Made by a program: the position numbers and the translations under genes. DNA of 60,454 nt from Pedobacter agri PB92. Its GTDB lineage: Bacteria; Bacteroidota; Bacteroidia; Sphingobacteriales; Sphingobacteriaceae. Under the pieces are notes generated by a model that saw nothing but the letters and a program-made list of their open reading frames with translations, had not been told where the DNA came from and did no database searches. Below are positions 46,484 to 54,532 of this stretch, in pieces (the stretch's first letter is position 1; the number at the start of each line of letters is the position of its first letter). The stretch covers positions 1 to 60,454 of the forward strand of contig NZ_AJLG01000006.1 in the NCBI RefSeq assembly GCF_000258495.1, read 5' to 3'.

Positions 46484-46550
46484 AGTCCCGCTTTTCGCTA
46501 TATCCCAAATAGAAAAAATTTGGGGATGCCGCTGCAATCGGGTTTAATAA
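46484..46550. repeat. Family B core repeat, copy 3 (reverse orientation)
   Basis: AGTCCCGCTTTTCGCTA, arm ATCCCAAAT (46502-46510), loop AGAAAAA, arm ATTTGGGGAT, GCCGCTGCAATCGGGTTTAATAA. It is the reverse complement of the core at 19667-19733 with a different stem but the same loop. Located between convergent cdsA and the methyltransferase gene. Confidence 0.75.
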
Positions 46551-46567
46551 CATAGGTAGATTACCTA

Positions 46568-47230
46568 TTAACAGCCAATCACTACATAATAATCTCTTTC
46601 AACCATCAATCCTACATTACTTTTTATATGTTCCGTTTTCTTTTCGAATTTACCGTTACTAAAGCCAACGTTTTTTAATAAATCAATCACAGCTTCTATC
46701 TCATATAGGGTGAAGCCATATTTTGTGAAAGGCAGATTTTCCATGAAGGTTTTATCAGCGAAACACAACACAAACTTACCACCTGGTTTTAATACCCTAA
46801 CAATTTCTTGAATGTAGTAATGAGGACGATCCCAAAAGTAAATGGTATTCACTGTAAAGATCTTTTCAAACTGATTATCGGCAAAAGGTAAATCTATTCC
46901 ATTGGTTAAGTGGAAATATACAGTTTCATTGGTTAAAAAGTCTTGATTTAATTTCTTTGCTTCAGCGATAATGGTCTCCGAAATATCTGCACCAGAATAT
47001 TTCAAATTTTCAGCCTTACTCAACAAATCTGCAATATGCCCGCCATTTCCATGTCCAATTTCAAGAATGTTATCTCCATCGTGGAGATTCAAAGCCTCAA
47101 TAGCGGCATTGGTCATTCCAATATTACTGGCATTCATGGTTTCGCCAGTTTTAATTCCATATTCGCCTTCCGGATGACTGAGTTGTTTTGCGATATTTTT
47201 TAAATCTTCTTCAGAATATTGATGCTGCAT
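46568..47230 (-). CDS. Class I SAM-dependent methyltransferase
   Basis: A 220-residue cytosolic enzyme with a Rossmann-type domain: motif I ILEIGHGNGGHIADLL, motif II KYSGADISETII, FEKIFTVNTIYFWD and the post-motif VLKPGGKFVLCF. The family pattern fits UbiE/menaquinone or small-molecule methyltransferases; the substrate is unknown. A family B repeat lies at its 3' end. Confidence 0.88.
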   Translation of the reverse strand: MQHQYSEEDLKNIAKQLSHPEGEYGIKTGETMNASNIGMTNAAIEALNLHDGDNILEIGHGNGGHIADLLSKAENLKYSGADISETIIAEAKKLNQDFLTNETVYFHLTNGIDLPFADNQFEKIFTVNTIYFWDRPHYYIQEIVRVLKPGGKFVLCFADKTFMENLPFTKYGFTLYEIEAVIDLLKNVGFSNGKFEKKTEHIKSNVGLMVERDYYVVIGC

Positions 47231-47292
47231 GAACCAAAACTAAAAAATAAACGGTATTAATTTTTATAACTTTTTAGCGAAACGTTACAACA

Positions 47293-47679
47293 TTATTTTA
47301 TCACCTGTACCGGTTTTTTGTTTTCATCAATGGCAACAAAAGTAAAATCGCCGTGTACCGCTAACTCTCTTCCTTCGGCATACATCTGTTCGATATAAAT
47401 CTCCACATTTACTTTTAAGCTTGTATTTCCAACATGGTTTACCTTACCTATGAGCTCAACAATGGTTCCGGCCGGGATGGGCTTTTTAAAATCGATCCGG
47501 TCGCTACTCACCGTTACCATAATCTGACGACTAAAACGGGTGGCAGTGATAAAAGCAACTTCATCCATCAAATGCATAGCGGTACCGCCAAAAAGCGTAT
47601 CATAATGATTGGTAGTGTTTGGAAACACAGCTTTAAAAATGCTGGTTTTAGAGTATTCAATTCTTTCTTCTAGGGTCAT
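47293..47679 (-). CDS. Acyl-CoA thioesterase (hotdog fold, YciA-like)
   Basis: A 128-residue protein starting at ATG 47679; a GTG at 47703 would add eight residues from a repeat and is not preferred. Hotdog-fold pattern: NTTNHYDTLFGGTAMHLMDEVAFITATRFSR, VTVSSDRIDFKKPIPAGTIVEL. Hydrolyses acyl-CoA; chain-length preference not visible. An inverted repeat lies between it and metE. Confidence 0.9.
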   Translation of the reverse strand: MTLEERIEYSKTSIFKAVFPNTTNHYDTLFGGTAMHLMDEVAFITATRFSRQIMVTVSSDRIDFKKPIPAGTIVELIGKVNHVGNTSLKVNVEIYIEQMYAEGRELAVHGDFTFVAIDENKKPVQVIK

Positions 47680-47696
47680 GATTGGTTTTATAAATA

Positions 47697-47771
47697 TTGC
47701 CACGGAAACAGGAATACAAAATGAAAATGATTACATCTTCTTTTTCCATCATTTCCGTGCTTCCGTGGCAA
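47697..47771. repeat. Inverted repeat (family D) between thioesterase and metE
   Basis: TTGCCACGGAA (47698) pairs with TTCCGTGGCAA (about 47761-47771), with a further TTTCCGTGC in the right arm and about 50 bases between. Single copy here; it may act as metE terminator. Confidence 0.6.
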
Positions 47772-47776
47772 AAGTA

Positions 47777-50110
47777 TTAATTTATCTCAGGCTCGGTAAC
47801 TAAAACTTCTTCTGTTTTGCGCATTTCTTTCGCCGCTTCAACCATTTCGATTAAAGCTTTTTTGGTTTCGTCCCAGCCACGAGTTTTTAGTCCACAGTCT
47901 GGATTAACCCAAAGCTGATCTGACGGAATAACCGCTTTCGCTTTCTTTAACAAATGGACCATTTCTTCCCTTTTTGGTACACGGGGAGAGTGGATATCAT
48001 AAACACCCGGACCAATTTCATTAGGATATTGGAAATTGGCAAAGGCATCCAGCAGCTCCATTTGCGAACGCGAAGTCTCAATCGTAATCACATCGGCGTC
48101 CATATCAGCAATGTTCTGAATGATATCATTAAACTCTGAATAACACATATGGGTGTGGATTTGCGTTTCGTCTTTCACGCTGCTGGCCGAGATTCTGAAG
48201 GCTTTTACTGCCCAGTTTAAATAGTGCTGCCATTCTGCTTTGCGCAAAGGCAAACCTTCTCTGATGGCAGGCTCATCGATTTGAATGATTTTGATTCCTG
48301 CTTTTTCTAAATCTGAAACTTCATCACGGATGGCTAAAGCGATTTGTGTACAGGTTAATGAGCGAGGCTGATCGTTACGTACAAAAGACCATTGTAAAAT
48401 GGTAACCGGGCCTGTTAACATGCCTTTCATATATTTCGAAGTTAGCGATTGCGCATAGGCAGTCCATTTTACGGTCATAGGGTGCGGGCGGGAAACATCT
48501 CCATAAATAATTGGAGGTTTCACACAACGTGATCCATAACTCTGCACCCAGCCGTTTTTGGAGAAAGCAAAGCCATCCAATTGCTCACCGAAGTATTCAA
48601 CCATATCATTTCGCTCAAATTCACCATGAACCAATACATCCAGGTCAATGTCTTCCTGCCACTTTACCGCTTTTGCGGTTTCTTCGGCAATTAAGGTATC
48701 ATATTCCTTTTGTGAGTATGTGCCATTTTTAAATTTTGCCCGCCAGCTTCTCACTTCTGTGGTTTGCGGAAAAGATCCAATGGTCGTGGTCGCAAAGCGA
48801 GGCAAATTCAGCGATTGTTGCTTTACTTTCCTCAAAGAAAATGGGCTCAACCTTTCTGCATCGCTATCATCTAAGTTTGCAACACGTTCTTTAACAATGG
48901 GGTTATGAATTAAGTTTGATGTTTTTCTGTTGCTTAAAGCTTTTTTATTCTCTTCAAGTTTTTGCGTGGTAGATGCAGGGCTTTCGTTCGTAATCAGCTT
49001 TTTTAATGTAACCACTTCAGCAACTTTTTGCCTGGCGTAGGCTAGCCATTGTTTAATTTCTGGAGATAAATGTTTATCATCGGTTTCATTTTCGAGATCA
49101 ACCGGACAATGAATTAGAGAGCAGGACGGTGCAATCCAAACGCGATCTTCTCCCAACTTTTGTAGGGCATGGTTAATAAGTGATAGCGAATGGTCGTAAT
49201 CGTTTTTCCAGATATTCCGGCCATCAACTAAACCTAGCGATAGGATAGTTTTTTCATTTAATCTGCGCAAAACTTCCGCCAGTTGTACCTCAGCACGAAC
49301 CAAATCGATATGTAGTACCTTCATGGGAAGCGATGTCACCAAATCCAAGTTGTTATCTAGCCCTTCAAAATAAGTTGCCAGAACAATTTTTAGCTTTGGA
49401 AATGCTTTTTTGATTTCTTTATAGGCATATTCATAGGCTTTTTGCTCTTTTTCAGACAAATCTAAAGTCAAAAATGGCTCATCAAACTGCACATATTCCA
49501 CGTCGAGTGAGACTAATCTTGTCAGAATATCCAGGTAAACCGGAAGAAGATTTTTAATCAGATCAATTTTTTCAAAACCTGCTTCTTTTTCTTTGCCTAA
49601 TAAAAGATATGAAATTGGGCCGATTAGAACAGGTTTGGTGATGATGCCAAGTTGCTTGGCCTCATAAAACTCATCAATTATTTTAGTTGAAAATAACTTA
49701 AATGGCTGATCTTTGTAGAATTCCGGAACGATGTAGTGATAATTGGTATCAAACCATTTTGTCATTTCCATGGCTACTACATCCAGGCCATCTTTTTGGT
49801 AGCCTCTGGCCATTGCGAAGTACAAATCGAGTTCAGAGTTTCCTTTTTTGAGGATAACCTCATTGTACCTCTTCGGAATTGCGCCAAAAGTTAATGAATG
49901 GTCTAAAACATGATCGTAAAATGAAAAATCATTGGATGGAATAATATCAACTCCTGCTTCCTGTTGAAGTTTCCAATTTTCGTGGCGGATGTTTTTCCCT
50001 ACCTGAAGTACATTTTTGTACCCCGTTTTACCTGCCCAATAGTTTTCGCAGATTTTCTTTAATTCGCGGTGGCTACCAATTCGCGGATAGCCTAGATTTT
50101 GCGTTAGCAT
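47777..50110 (-). CDS. metE: Cobalamin-independent methionine synthase
   Basis: A 777-residue zinc enzyme transferring the methyl group of 5-methyl-THF to homocysteine. Two homologous barrels: the N-terminal part has LGYPRIGSHRELKK; the C-terminal part has TTTIGSFPQT, HGEFERNDMVEYFGE, IQIDEPAIREGLP, and the zinc ligands in IHTHMCYSEF and NPDCGLKTRGWDE. Full length. The 5' leader holds a cobalamin riboswitch, so expression should fall when vitamin B12 is available and a B12-dependent MetH could replace it; metH is not in the window. Confidence 0.97.
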   Translation of the reverse strand: MLTQNLGYPRIGSHRELKKICENYWAGKTGYKNVLQVGKNIRHENWKLQQEAGVDIIPSNDFSFYDHVLDHSLTFGAIPKRYNEVILKKGNSELDLYFAMARGYQKDGLDVVAMEMTKWFDTNYHYIVPEFYKDQPFKLFSTKIIDEFYEAKQLGIITKPVLIGPISYLLLGKEKEAGFEKIDLIKNLLPVYLDILTRLVSLDVEYVQFDEPFLTLDLSEKEQKAYEYAYKEIKKAFPKLKIVLATYFEGLDNNLDLVTSLPMKVLHIDLVRAEVQLAEVLRRLNEKTILSLGLVDGRNIWKNDYDHSLSLINHALQKLGEDRVWIAPSCSLIHCPVDLENETDDKHLSPEIKQWLAYARQKVAEVVTLKKLITNESPASTTQKLEENKKALSNRKTSNLIHNPIVKERVANLDDSDAERLSPFSLRKVKQQSLNLPRFATTTIGSFPQTTEVRSWRAKFKNGTYSQKEYDTLIAEETAKAVKWQEDIDLDVLVHGEFERNDMVEYFGEQLDGFAFSKNGWVQSYGSRCVKPPIIYGDVSRPHPMTVKWTAYAQSLTSKYMKGMLTGPVTILQWSFVRNDQPRSLTCTQIALAIRDEVSDLEKAGIKIIQIDEPAIREGLPLRKAEWQHYLNWAVKAFRISASSVKDETQIHTHMCYSEFNDIIQNIADMDADVITIETSRSQMELLDAFANFQYPNEIGPGVYDIHSPRVPKREEMVHLLKKAKAVIPSDQLWVNPDCGLKTRGWDETKKALIEMVEAAKEMRKTEEVLVTEPEIN

Positions 50111-50178
50111 CTCTTTTAAAGATTAAGTGAATAAATCGTTAAAAGCCCTCAAAGCAATATTTTTAATGTTTTCTTGTC

Positions 50179-50278
50179 AAAATTAAAAGGAAAAGTCAGG
50201 GCACAGAAAATCCAGTCTGAGCAAAAGCTTAGAGAAATTAATAAAACGGTTAATTTTATTGTACCTATCAGACCTGAC
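50179..50278 (-). terminator. Possible expression-platform terminator of the metE riboswitch
   Basis: On the minus strand GTCAGGTCTGA (50268-50278) pairs with TCAGAC (50215-50220) and CCTGAC (50195-50200), with inner AAATTAA/TTAATTT pairing, followed by TTTTCCTTTTAATTTT. The sequence CCTGACTT is also perfectly complementary to AAGTCAGG in the B12 box. Confidence 0.5.
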
Positions 50279-50310
50279 CAGTTTCTTTTTACGCGAAAGC
50301 ACCGTCAATT

Positions 50311-50487
50311 CGATATTTGGCAGGTCTCCTGACTTACGCCCCGTTTTATCGCCTTCCCATACCCGAAAGTACAGTGGCATGAATGATAAAACAGTTGTTC
50401 GATGAACAGCGTTTACAGTTGCGCGACAGCTCGTGATTTGCACACGATTCCCTTTTAATTCCAACATTACATCGGAAACCTCTATCG
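50311..50487 (-). ncRNA. Cobalamin (AdoCbl-type) riboswitch controlling metE
   Basis: Read on the minus strand: P1 5' arm CGATA, AGGTTTCC...GGAAT, AAAAGGGAATCGTG, GCGCAACTGTAAACGC, CATGCCACTG, GGGTATGGGAAGGCG, GTAAGTCAGGAGACCTGCC (B12 box), then TATCG closing P1. These are the standard conserved segments in the right order. It lies 200 bases upstream of metE on the same strand. A minus-strand frame running through it is not a gene. Confidence 0.95.
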
Positions 50488-50523
50488 GTTGATGAAAAAT
50501 AAAGTTAAGAACTTACATCGAAA

Positions 50524-50531
50524 CAAATGTA
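50524..50531 (-). promoter_or_regulatory. -7 element of the metE transcript
   Basis: Minus-strand TACATTTG, an exact TAnnTTTG, 37 bases upstream of the riboswitch P1 arm, so the RNA would start just before the aptamer. Confidence 0.6.
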
Positions 50532-50672
50532 TCGAATAACAAGGAGGAATTTTAATGGTTGGCAAATATTATTCTGAATTTATCAAACCGAAGCCGCTAA
50601 ACATTGCTAATATTTGGAAAGTTAAAAACTGTAACAAATTTACATCAGCAATAATATAGATCGTTTTCTAAT

Positions 50673-50680
50673 TATATTTG
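50673..50680 (+). promoter_or_regulatory. -7 element of the M14 carboxypeptidase gene
   Basis: An exact TATATTTG, 24 bases before the ATG. Confidence 0.55.
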
Positions 50681-50704
50681 AATATCCAACAAACACCCTA
50701 AATT

Positions 50705-53395
50705 ATGATTAAAAGACACTTTAGAAAGCTATCCTTAGCTTTTCTAATCGTAAGTAGCAGCGCCATTGCACAGGAAGTGCCATCGCCTAAATCTCATTTT
50801 GGTTTTGCAATCGGCGATGATTATCAATTGGCAACTTACACCCAAACGGAAGCTTATTTTAAAAAGCTTGCTGAAACTTCAAAACGTGTTAAGTTAGTAG
50901 ACATAGGAAAAACTGAAGAGGGAAGAAGTCAATATATGCTGGTTGTTTCCTCTCCTGAAAATATTCAGAATTTAACCCGGTATAAAGAAATTTCTCAGCA
51001 ACTGGCTCATGCAGAAATTACGCCTGAGCAGGCAAAGGCACTAGCACAAGAGGGGAAAGCAGTGGTTTGGATAGATGGCGGCTTGCATGCGAATGAAACC
51101 GTTGGTGCACACCAATTGATTCAAACAGCTTATGAATTTGCTTCTAAAACAGATCCGGAAACCTTGAAAATACTGGATAATGTGATCATTTTGTTTACCC
51201 ATGCCAATCCAGATGGACAAGAGTTGGTAAGCAACTGGTACATGAGGGAAAAAGATCCAAAAAAACGAGTGCTTTCTGGCTGGCCAAGGCTGTATGAAAA
51301 ATACGCCGGACACGATAATAACCGTGATTTTTTCATGCTCAATTTAAAAGAAACTCAAAATATGGGGCGCCAGCTTTTTGTTGAATGGATTCCGCAGATT
51401 ATGTACAACCATCACCAGGCTGGTCCAGCAGGAACAGTTGTTGCGGGGCCACCTTATCGCGATCCTTTTAACTATGTTTTTGATGCGACACTTTTAACCA
51501 GTTTAGATGCTGTAGGAGCAGCGATGCATACCCGACTCAATGTGGAAAGCAAGCCTGGTTATACACAACGTGGAGGGTCGGTGTTTTCTACCTGGTATAA
51601 TGGTGGTTTGAGAACGACAACTTATTTCCACAATATGATCGGTTTGTTAACTGAAATTGTGGGCAGCCCTACCCCATCAGAAATTCCGCTGGTGCCATCG
51701 CGATTGTTGCCAAATAGTGATTCACCAAACCCGGTTACCCCGAGAAAATGGTATTTTAAAAACTCTATTGATTATTCTGTTTCATTGAATTACGCGGTGT
51801 TAAATTACGCCCAACGCCATGCTGATGAGTTGCTTTTCAACATCTATCAAATGGGTAAAAATTCGATTGATAGAGGTAAAAAAGATACCTGGTCATTCTC
51901 ACCAAAGAAAATAGAAGCCATTAACGCTGCGGCTAAAAAAGGCGGTTCTGGTTCAGCAGATGCTGGTGATTCGGAATTTGGATCAAGAAGGGCAATGAGC
52001 GTAAAATATTTCGATACCGTAATGAATGCGCCTGCAAACAGAGATCCGAGGGGTTATATTTTGTCTGCTGACCAGGCGGATTTTAATTCGGCGATTAAAT
52101 TTCTAAATGCGTTAATTAGAACTGGTATTGTCGTGCAAAAGGCAATGGCTCCATTTACCGTTGAAGGCAAAAATTATCCGGCAGGGAGTTATGTCGTTAA
52201 AACCGATCAGGCTTTCCGTCCACATGTTTTGGATATGTTTGAACCGCAAGATCACCCCAATGATTTTAAATACGAAGGTGGCGCACCTATTCCGCCTTAC
52301 GACGCTGCAGGATGGACCCTAGCCTATTTAATGGATGTGAAGTTCGACCGGATTCAGAACGATTTCAATGGACCGTTTGAGCGCAATCCGTACGGAAAAT
52401 TACTGGTTCCGGAAAATAAAGTAGCGGGATCGAGCTTCGTTTTAAGTGCAGCTCAGAATGACTCTTACACAGCGGTTAACGACTTATTAAAAAACAAAGT
52501 AGAAGTTTATCGTTCAAATGAGAATGGCGATTTTTATGTATCATCTGCTGGAAAATCAATACTGGAGAAAGCCAATGTAAAATTAAAATCTGCTTCAGCA
52601 CCGAAAGATAAAATGAAGATTACGGCTTCCAGAATAGCCTTATGGGATAATTACGGTGGTTCAATGGCTTCAGGCTGGATGCGTCTCATTATGGAACAGT
52701 ACCATTATAACGCAACAGTGATTTACCCTCAGGATATTGACGCAGGAAATTTGAAATCGAAATACGATGTGATCATTTTTGTTGGCGGAGCAATTCCTTC
52801 TGTTCAGGCTGGTGGTTTTGGTTCGAGAAACTTTGGTCCGAAGGCGGAGGAAATCCCCGAGGAATTTAGAAATCGTTTAGGCAGAATTACTGCAGAAAAA
52901 TCTATCCCTGAGTTGAAAAAGTTTTTAGAAGCCGGCGGAAATGTGGTGACTATTGGAAGTAGTACCAGTTTAGCCTATCATTTAAATCTTCCTGTTCGCA
53001 ATGCAGTTGTTGAGATTGTGAATGGCGAAGAAAAAAGGCTTCCGGCAGAGAAATATTATGTTCCGGGAAGTGTATTAAACGTTGCTGTTGACACGAAGCA
53101 ACCAGCCGTATGGGGAATGGAAAAAGAGGCAGATGTTTATTTTGACAACAGTCCGGTATTTAAATTAACCGGCGATGCAATATCCGCAGGGAAAATTAAA
53201 CCTTTAATGTGGTTTGCATCTGGAAAACCTTTACGCAGCGGCTGGGCATGGGGACAGGCTTATCTGCAAGATGGTGTAACCGCTTTTGAAGCTCAAGTGG
53301 GTAAGGGAAAATTACTGGCTTTCGGTCCGGAGATTGCTTTCAGGGCGCAAACACATGGTACATTTAAATTGATTTTCAATCAGTTATATAAATAA
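50705..53395 (+). CDS. M14 family zinc carboxypeptidase, exported
   Basis: An 896-residue protein with a signal peptide (cleavage near SAIAQEV). The M14 domain occupies about residues 40-400: zinc ligands in GGLHANETVGAHQL (HxxE), the NPDGQE segment, GHDNNRDFFM and the later His in MYNHHQAGP. A long C-terminal region (about 600-896) resembles a class I glutamine amidotransferase-like fold (YDVIIFVGGAIP, GGNVVTIGSS, GKLLAFGPEIAFRAQ), common in large Bacteroidota M14 proteins. Substrate unknown, probably peptides in the periplasm. Confidence 0.92.
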   Translation: MIKRHFRKLSLAFLIVSSSAIAQEVPSPKSHFGFAIGDDYQLATYTQTEAYFKKLAETSKRVKLVDIGKTEEGRSQYMLVVSSPENIQNLTRYKEISQQLAHAEITPEQAKALAQEGKAVVWIDGGLHANETVGAHQLIQTAYEFASKTDPETLKILDNVIILFTHANPDGQELVSNWYMREKDPKKRVLSGWPRLYEKYAGHDNNRDFFMLNLKETQNMGRQLFVEWIPQIMYNHHQAGPAGTVVAGPPYRDPFNYVFDATLLTSLDAVGAAMHTRLNVESKPGYTQRGGSVFSTWYNGGLRTTTYFHNMIGLLTEIVGSPTPSEIPLVPSRLLPNSDSPNPVTPRKWYFKNSIDYSVSLNYAVLNYAQRHADELLFNIYQMGKNSIDRGKKDTWSFSPKKIEAINAAAKKGGSGSADAGDSEFGSRRAMSVKYFDTVMNAPANRDPRGYILSADQADFNSAIKFLNALIRTGIVVQKAMAPFTVEGKNYPAGSYVVKTDQAFRPHVLDMFEPQDHPNDFKYEGGAPIPPYDAAGWTLAYLMDVKFDRIQNDFNGPFERNPYGKLLVPENKVAGSSFVLSAAQNDSYTAVNDLLKNKVEVYRSNENGDFYVSSAGKSILEKANVKLKSASAPKDKMKITASRIALWDNYGGSMASGWMRLIMEQYHYNATVIYPQDIDAGNLKSKYDVIIFVGGAIPSVQAGGFGSRNFGPKAEEIPEEFRNRLGRITAEKSIPELKKFLEAGGNVVTIGSSTSLAYHLNLPVRNAVVEIVNGEEKRLPAEKYYVPGSVLNVAVDTKQPAVWGMEKEADVYFDNSPVFKLTGDAISAGKIKPLMWFASGKPLRSGWAWGQAYLQDGVTAFEAQVGKGKLLAFGPEIAFRAQTHGTFKLIFNQLYK

Positions 53396-53415
53396 ATTTA
53401 GAAAAACTAACTCTG

Positions 53416-53446
53416 GGGCGCTATCCATTTAGATAGCGCCCTTTTT
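53416..53446 (+). terminator. Terminator of the M14 carboxypeptidase gene
   Basis: Perfect 10-bp arms GGGCGCTATC / GATAGCGCCC around CATTTA, then TTTTTA. Confidence 0.95.
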
Positions 53447-53493
53447 ACTTTATGCTTACCAAGCTTTATGCTTAAAGTACCTACTTTTATGTC

Positions 53494-54210
53494 ATGAAAG
53501 TAGAAATCTGGTCGGATGTCATGTGTCCGTTTTGCTATATCGGTAAGCGTCATTTCGAGCAAGCCATTGAAAACTTACCTTTTAAGGATGAAATTGTTGT
53601 GGATTGGAAAAGTTATCAGCTTAATCCTGAATACCACAACACCGATAATGAAACCATATACGACTACTTGTTTAGAAGCAAAGGAATGCCAATTGAACAG
53701 GCCAAACAAATGACCAGGCAAGTGGTAGACATGGCTGAAAATGCTGGCCTAACAATCAATTTTGATACAAATATTCCTGCCAATACGTTTGATGCCCACC
53801 GGTTAATTCATTTAGCTTCAAAGCATGGCTTACAGGATTTAGCGGAAGAAAAACTATTTGAAGCGCATTTTGTGAATAGCAGAAATATAGGTGAAAAAGA
53901 AGTATTGATTGATATTGCTGGTGAAATGGGTTTAGATAAAAATGAAGCTGAACAGGTTTTAAATGGTGATCAATTTGCTGAAGCTGTTCGTTATGATATT
54001 TATGAAAGTCAGAATTTGGGTATTCGTGGTGTACCTTATTTCGTAATGGACAGGAAATATGGTGTTTCTGGCGCACAACCTGTAGAAGCTTTTACTGAGG
54101 CATTGACGCAAAGTTTCACGGAATGGAAATCGGCACAACCAAAAACACAGATCACTTCGCTAAATACAAACAATGATGCCGTTTGTGATGAAAATGGCTG
54201 TGAGATATAG
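53494..54210 (+). CDS. DsbA family (FrnE-like) oxidoreductase
   Basis: A 238-residue thioredoxin-fold protein without signal peptide, so cytosolic. The redox motif is CPFC in SDVMCPFCYIGKRHFE; cis-Pro loop in GIRGVPYFVMD. The helical insert is typical of the FrnE / 2-hydroxychromene isomerase-like branch of DsbA proteins. The extreme C-terminus has a second cysteine pair, AVCDENGCEI. Role probably in thiol redox or detoxification; not defined. Confidence 0.92.
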   Translation: MKVEIWSDVMCPFCYIGKRHFEQAIENLPFKDEIVVDWKSYQLNPEYHNTDNETIYDYLFRSKGMPIEQAKQMTRQVVDMAENAGLTINFDTNIPANTFDAHRLIHLASKHGLQDLAEEKLFEAHFVNSRNIGEKEVLIDIAGEMGLDKNEAEQVLNGDQFAEAVRYDIYESQNLGIRGVPYFVMDRKYGVSGAQPVEAFTEALTQSFTEWKSAQPKTQITSLNTNNDAVCDENGCEI

Positions 54211-54215
54211 GCTTC

Positions 54216-54299
54216 CGTTATTGCGAGCCACGAAGCAATCTTAATGCTTTTGGTATTGTAGTGATCGTTGTAGGATTGCTTCGTGCCTCGCAATGACGA
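54216..54299. repeat. Family A palindromic repeat, copy 3
   Basis: CGTTATTGCGAGCCACGAAGCAATCTTAATGCTT pairs with TAGGATTGCTTCGTGCCTCGCAATGACG. Located between the convergent DsbA-like and DUF3820 genes, with no other terminator visible. Confidence 0.85.
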
Positions 54300-54312
54300 T
54301 TTCAGAAAGGAG

Positions 54313-54531
54313 TTACCTATTCCCATTCTTCAATGGTGTTAACAGATACTCCAATCCGTTAACTCTGATCTCGAACATTGTGGCCATTAAATCGCCCAGT
54401 TTACCCTTGGGGAAACCTTTATCCTTGTACCAAAGCAAATAACTTTCCGGGATATTACAAATCAAATAACCCTTATATTTTCCATAGGGCATTTGCATTT
54501 TTACCAAATCAAGCAATAAAGTTGGATCCAT
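54313..54531 (-). CDS. DUF3820 family protein
   Basis: A 72-residue protein with the family pattern MPYGKYKGYLICNIPESYLLWY and KGKLGDLM. DUF3820 members are small; the related Pseudomonas protein is called a quorum-sensing-regulated virulence factor, but function here is unknown. It starts one base after the mfd stop codon and is surely in the mfd transcript. Confidence 0.9.
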   Translation of the reverse strand: MDPTLLLDLVKMQMPYGKYKGYLICNIPESYLLWYKDKGFPKGKLGDLMATMFEIRVNGLEYLLTPLKNGNR

Positions 54532-54532
54532 T

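Noticed and set aside
50183..50467. A 94-codon minus-strand frame upstream of metE
   Set aside because: It runs through the conserved segments of the cobalamin riboswitch, and its residues show no family pattern.
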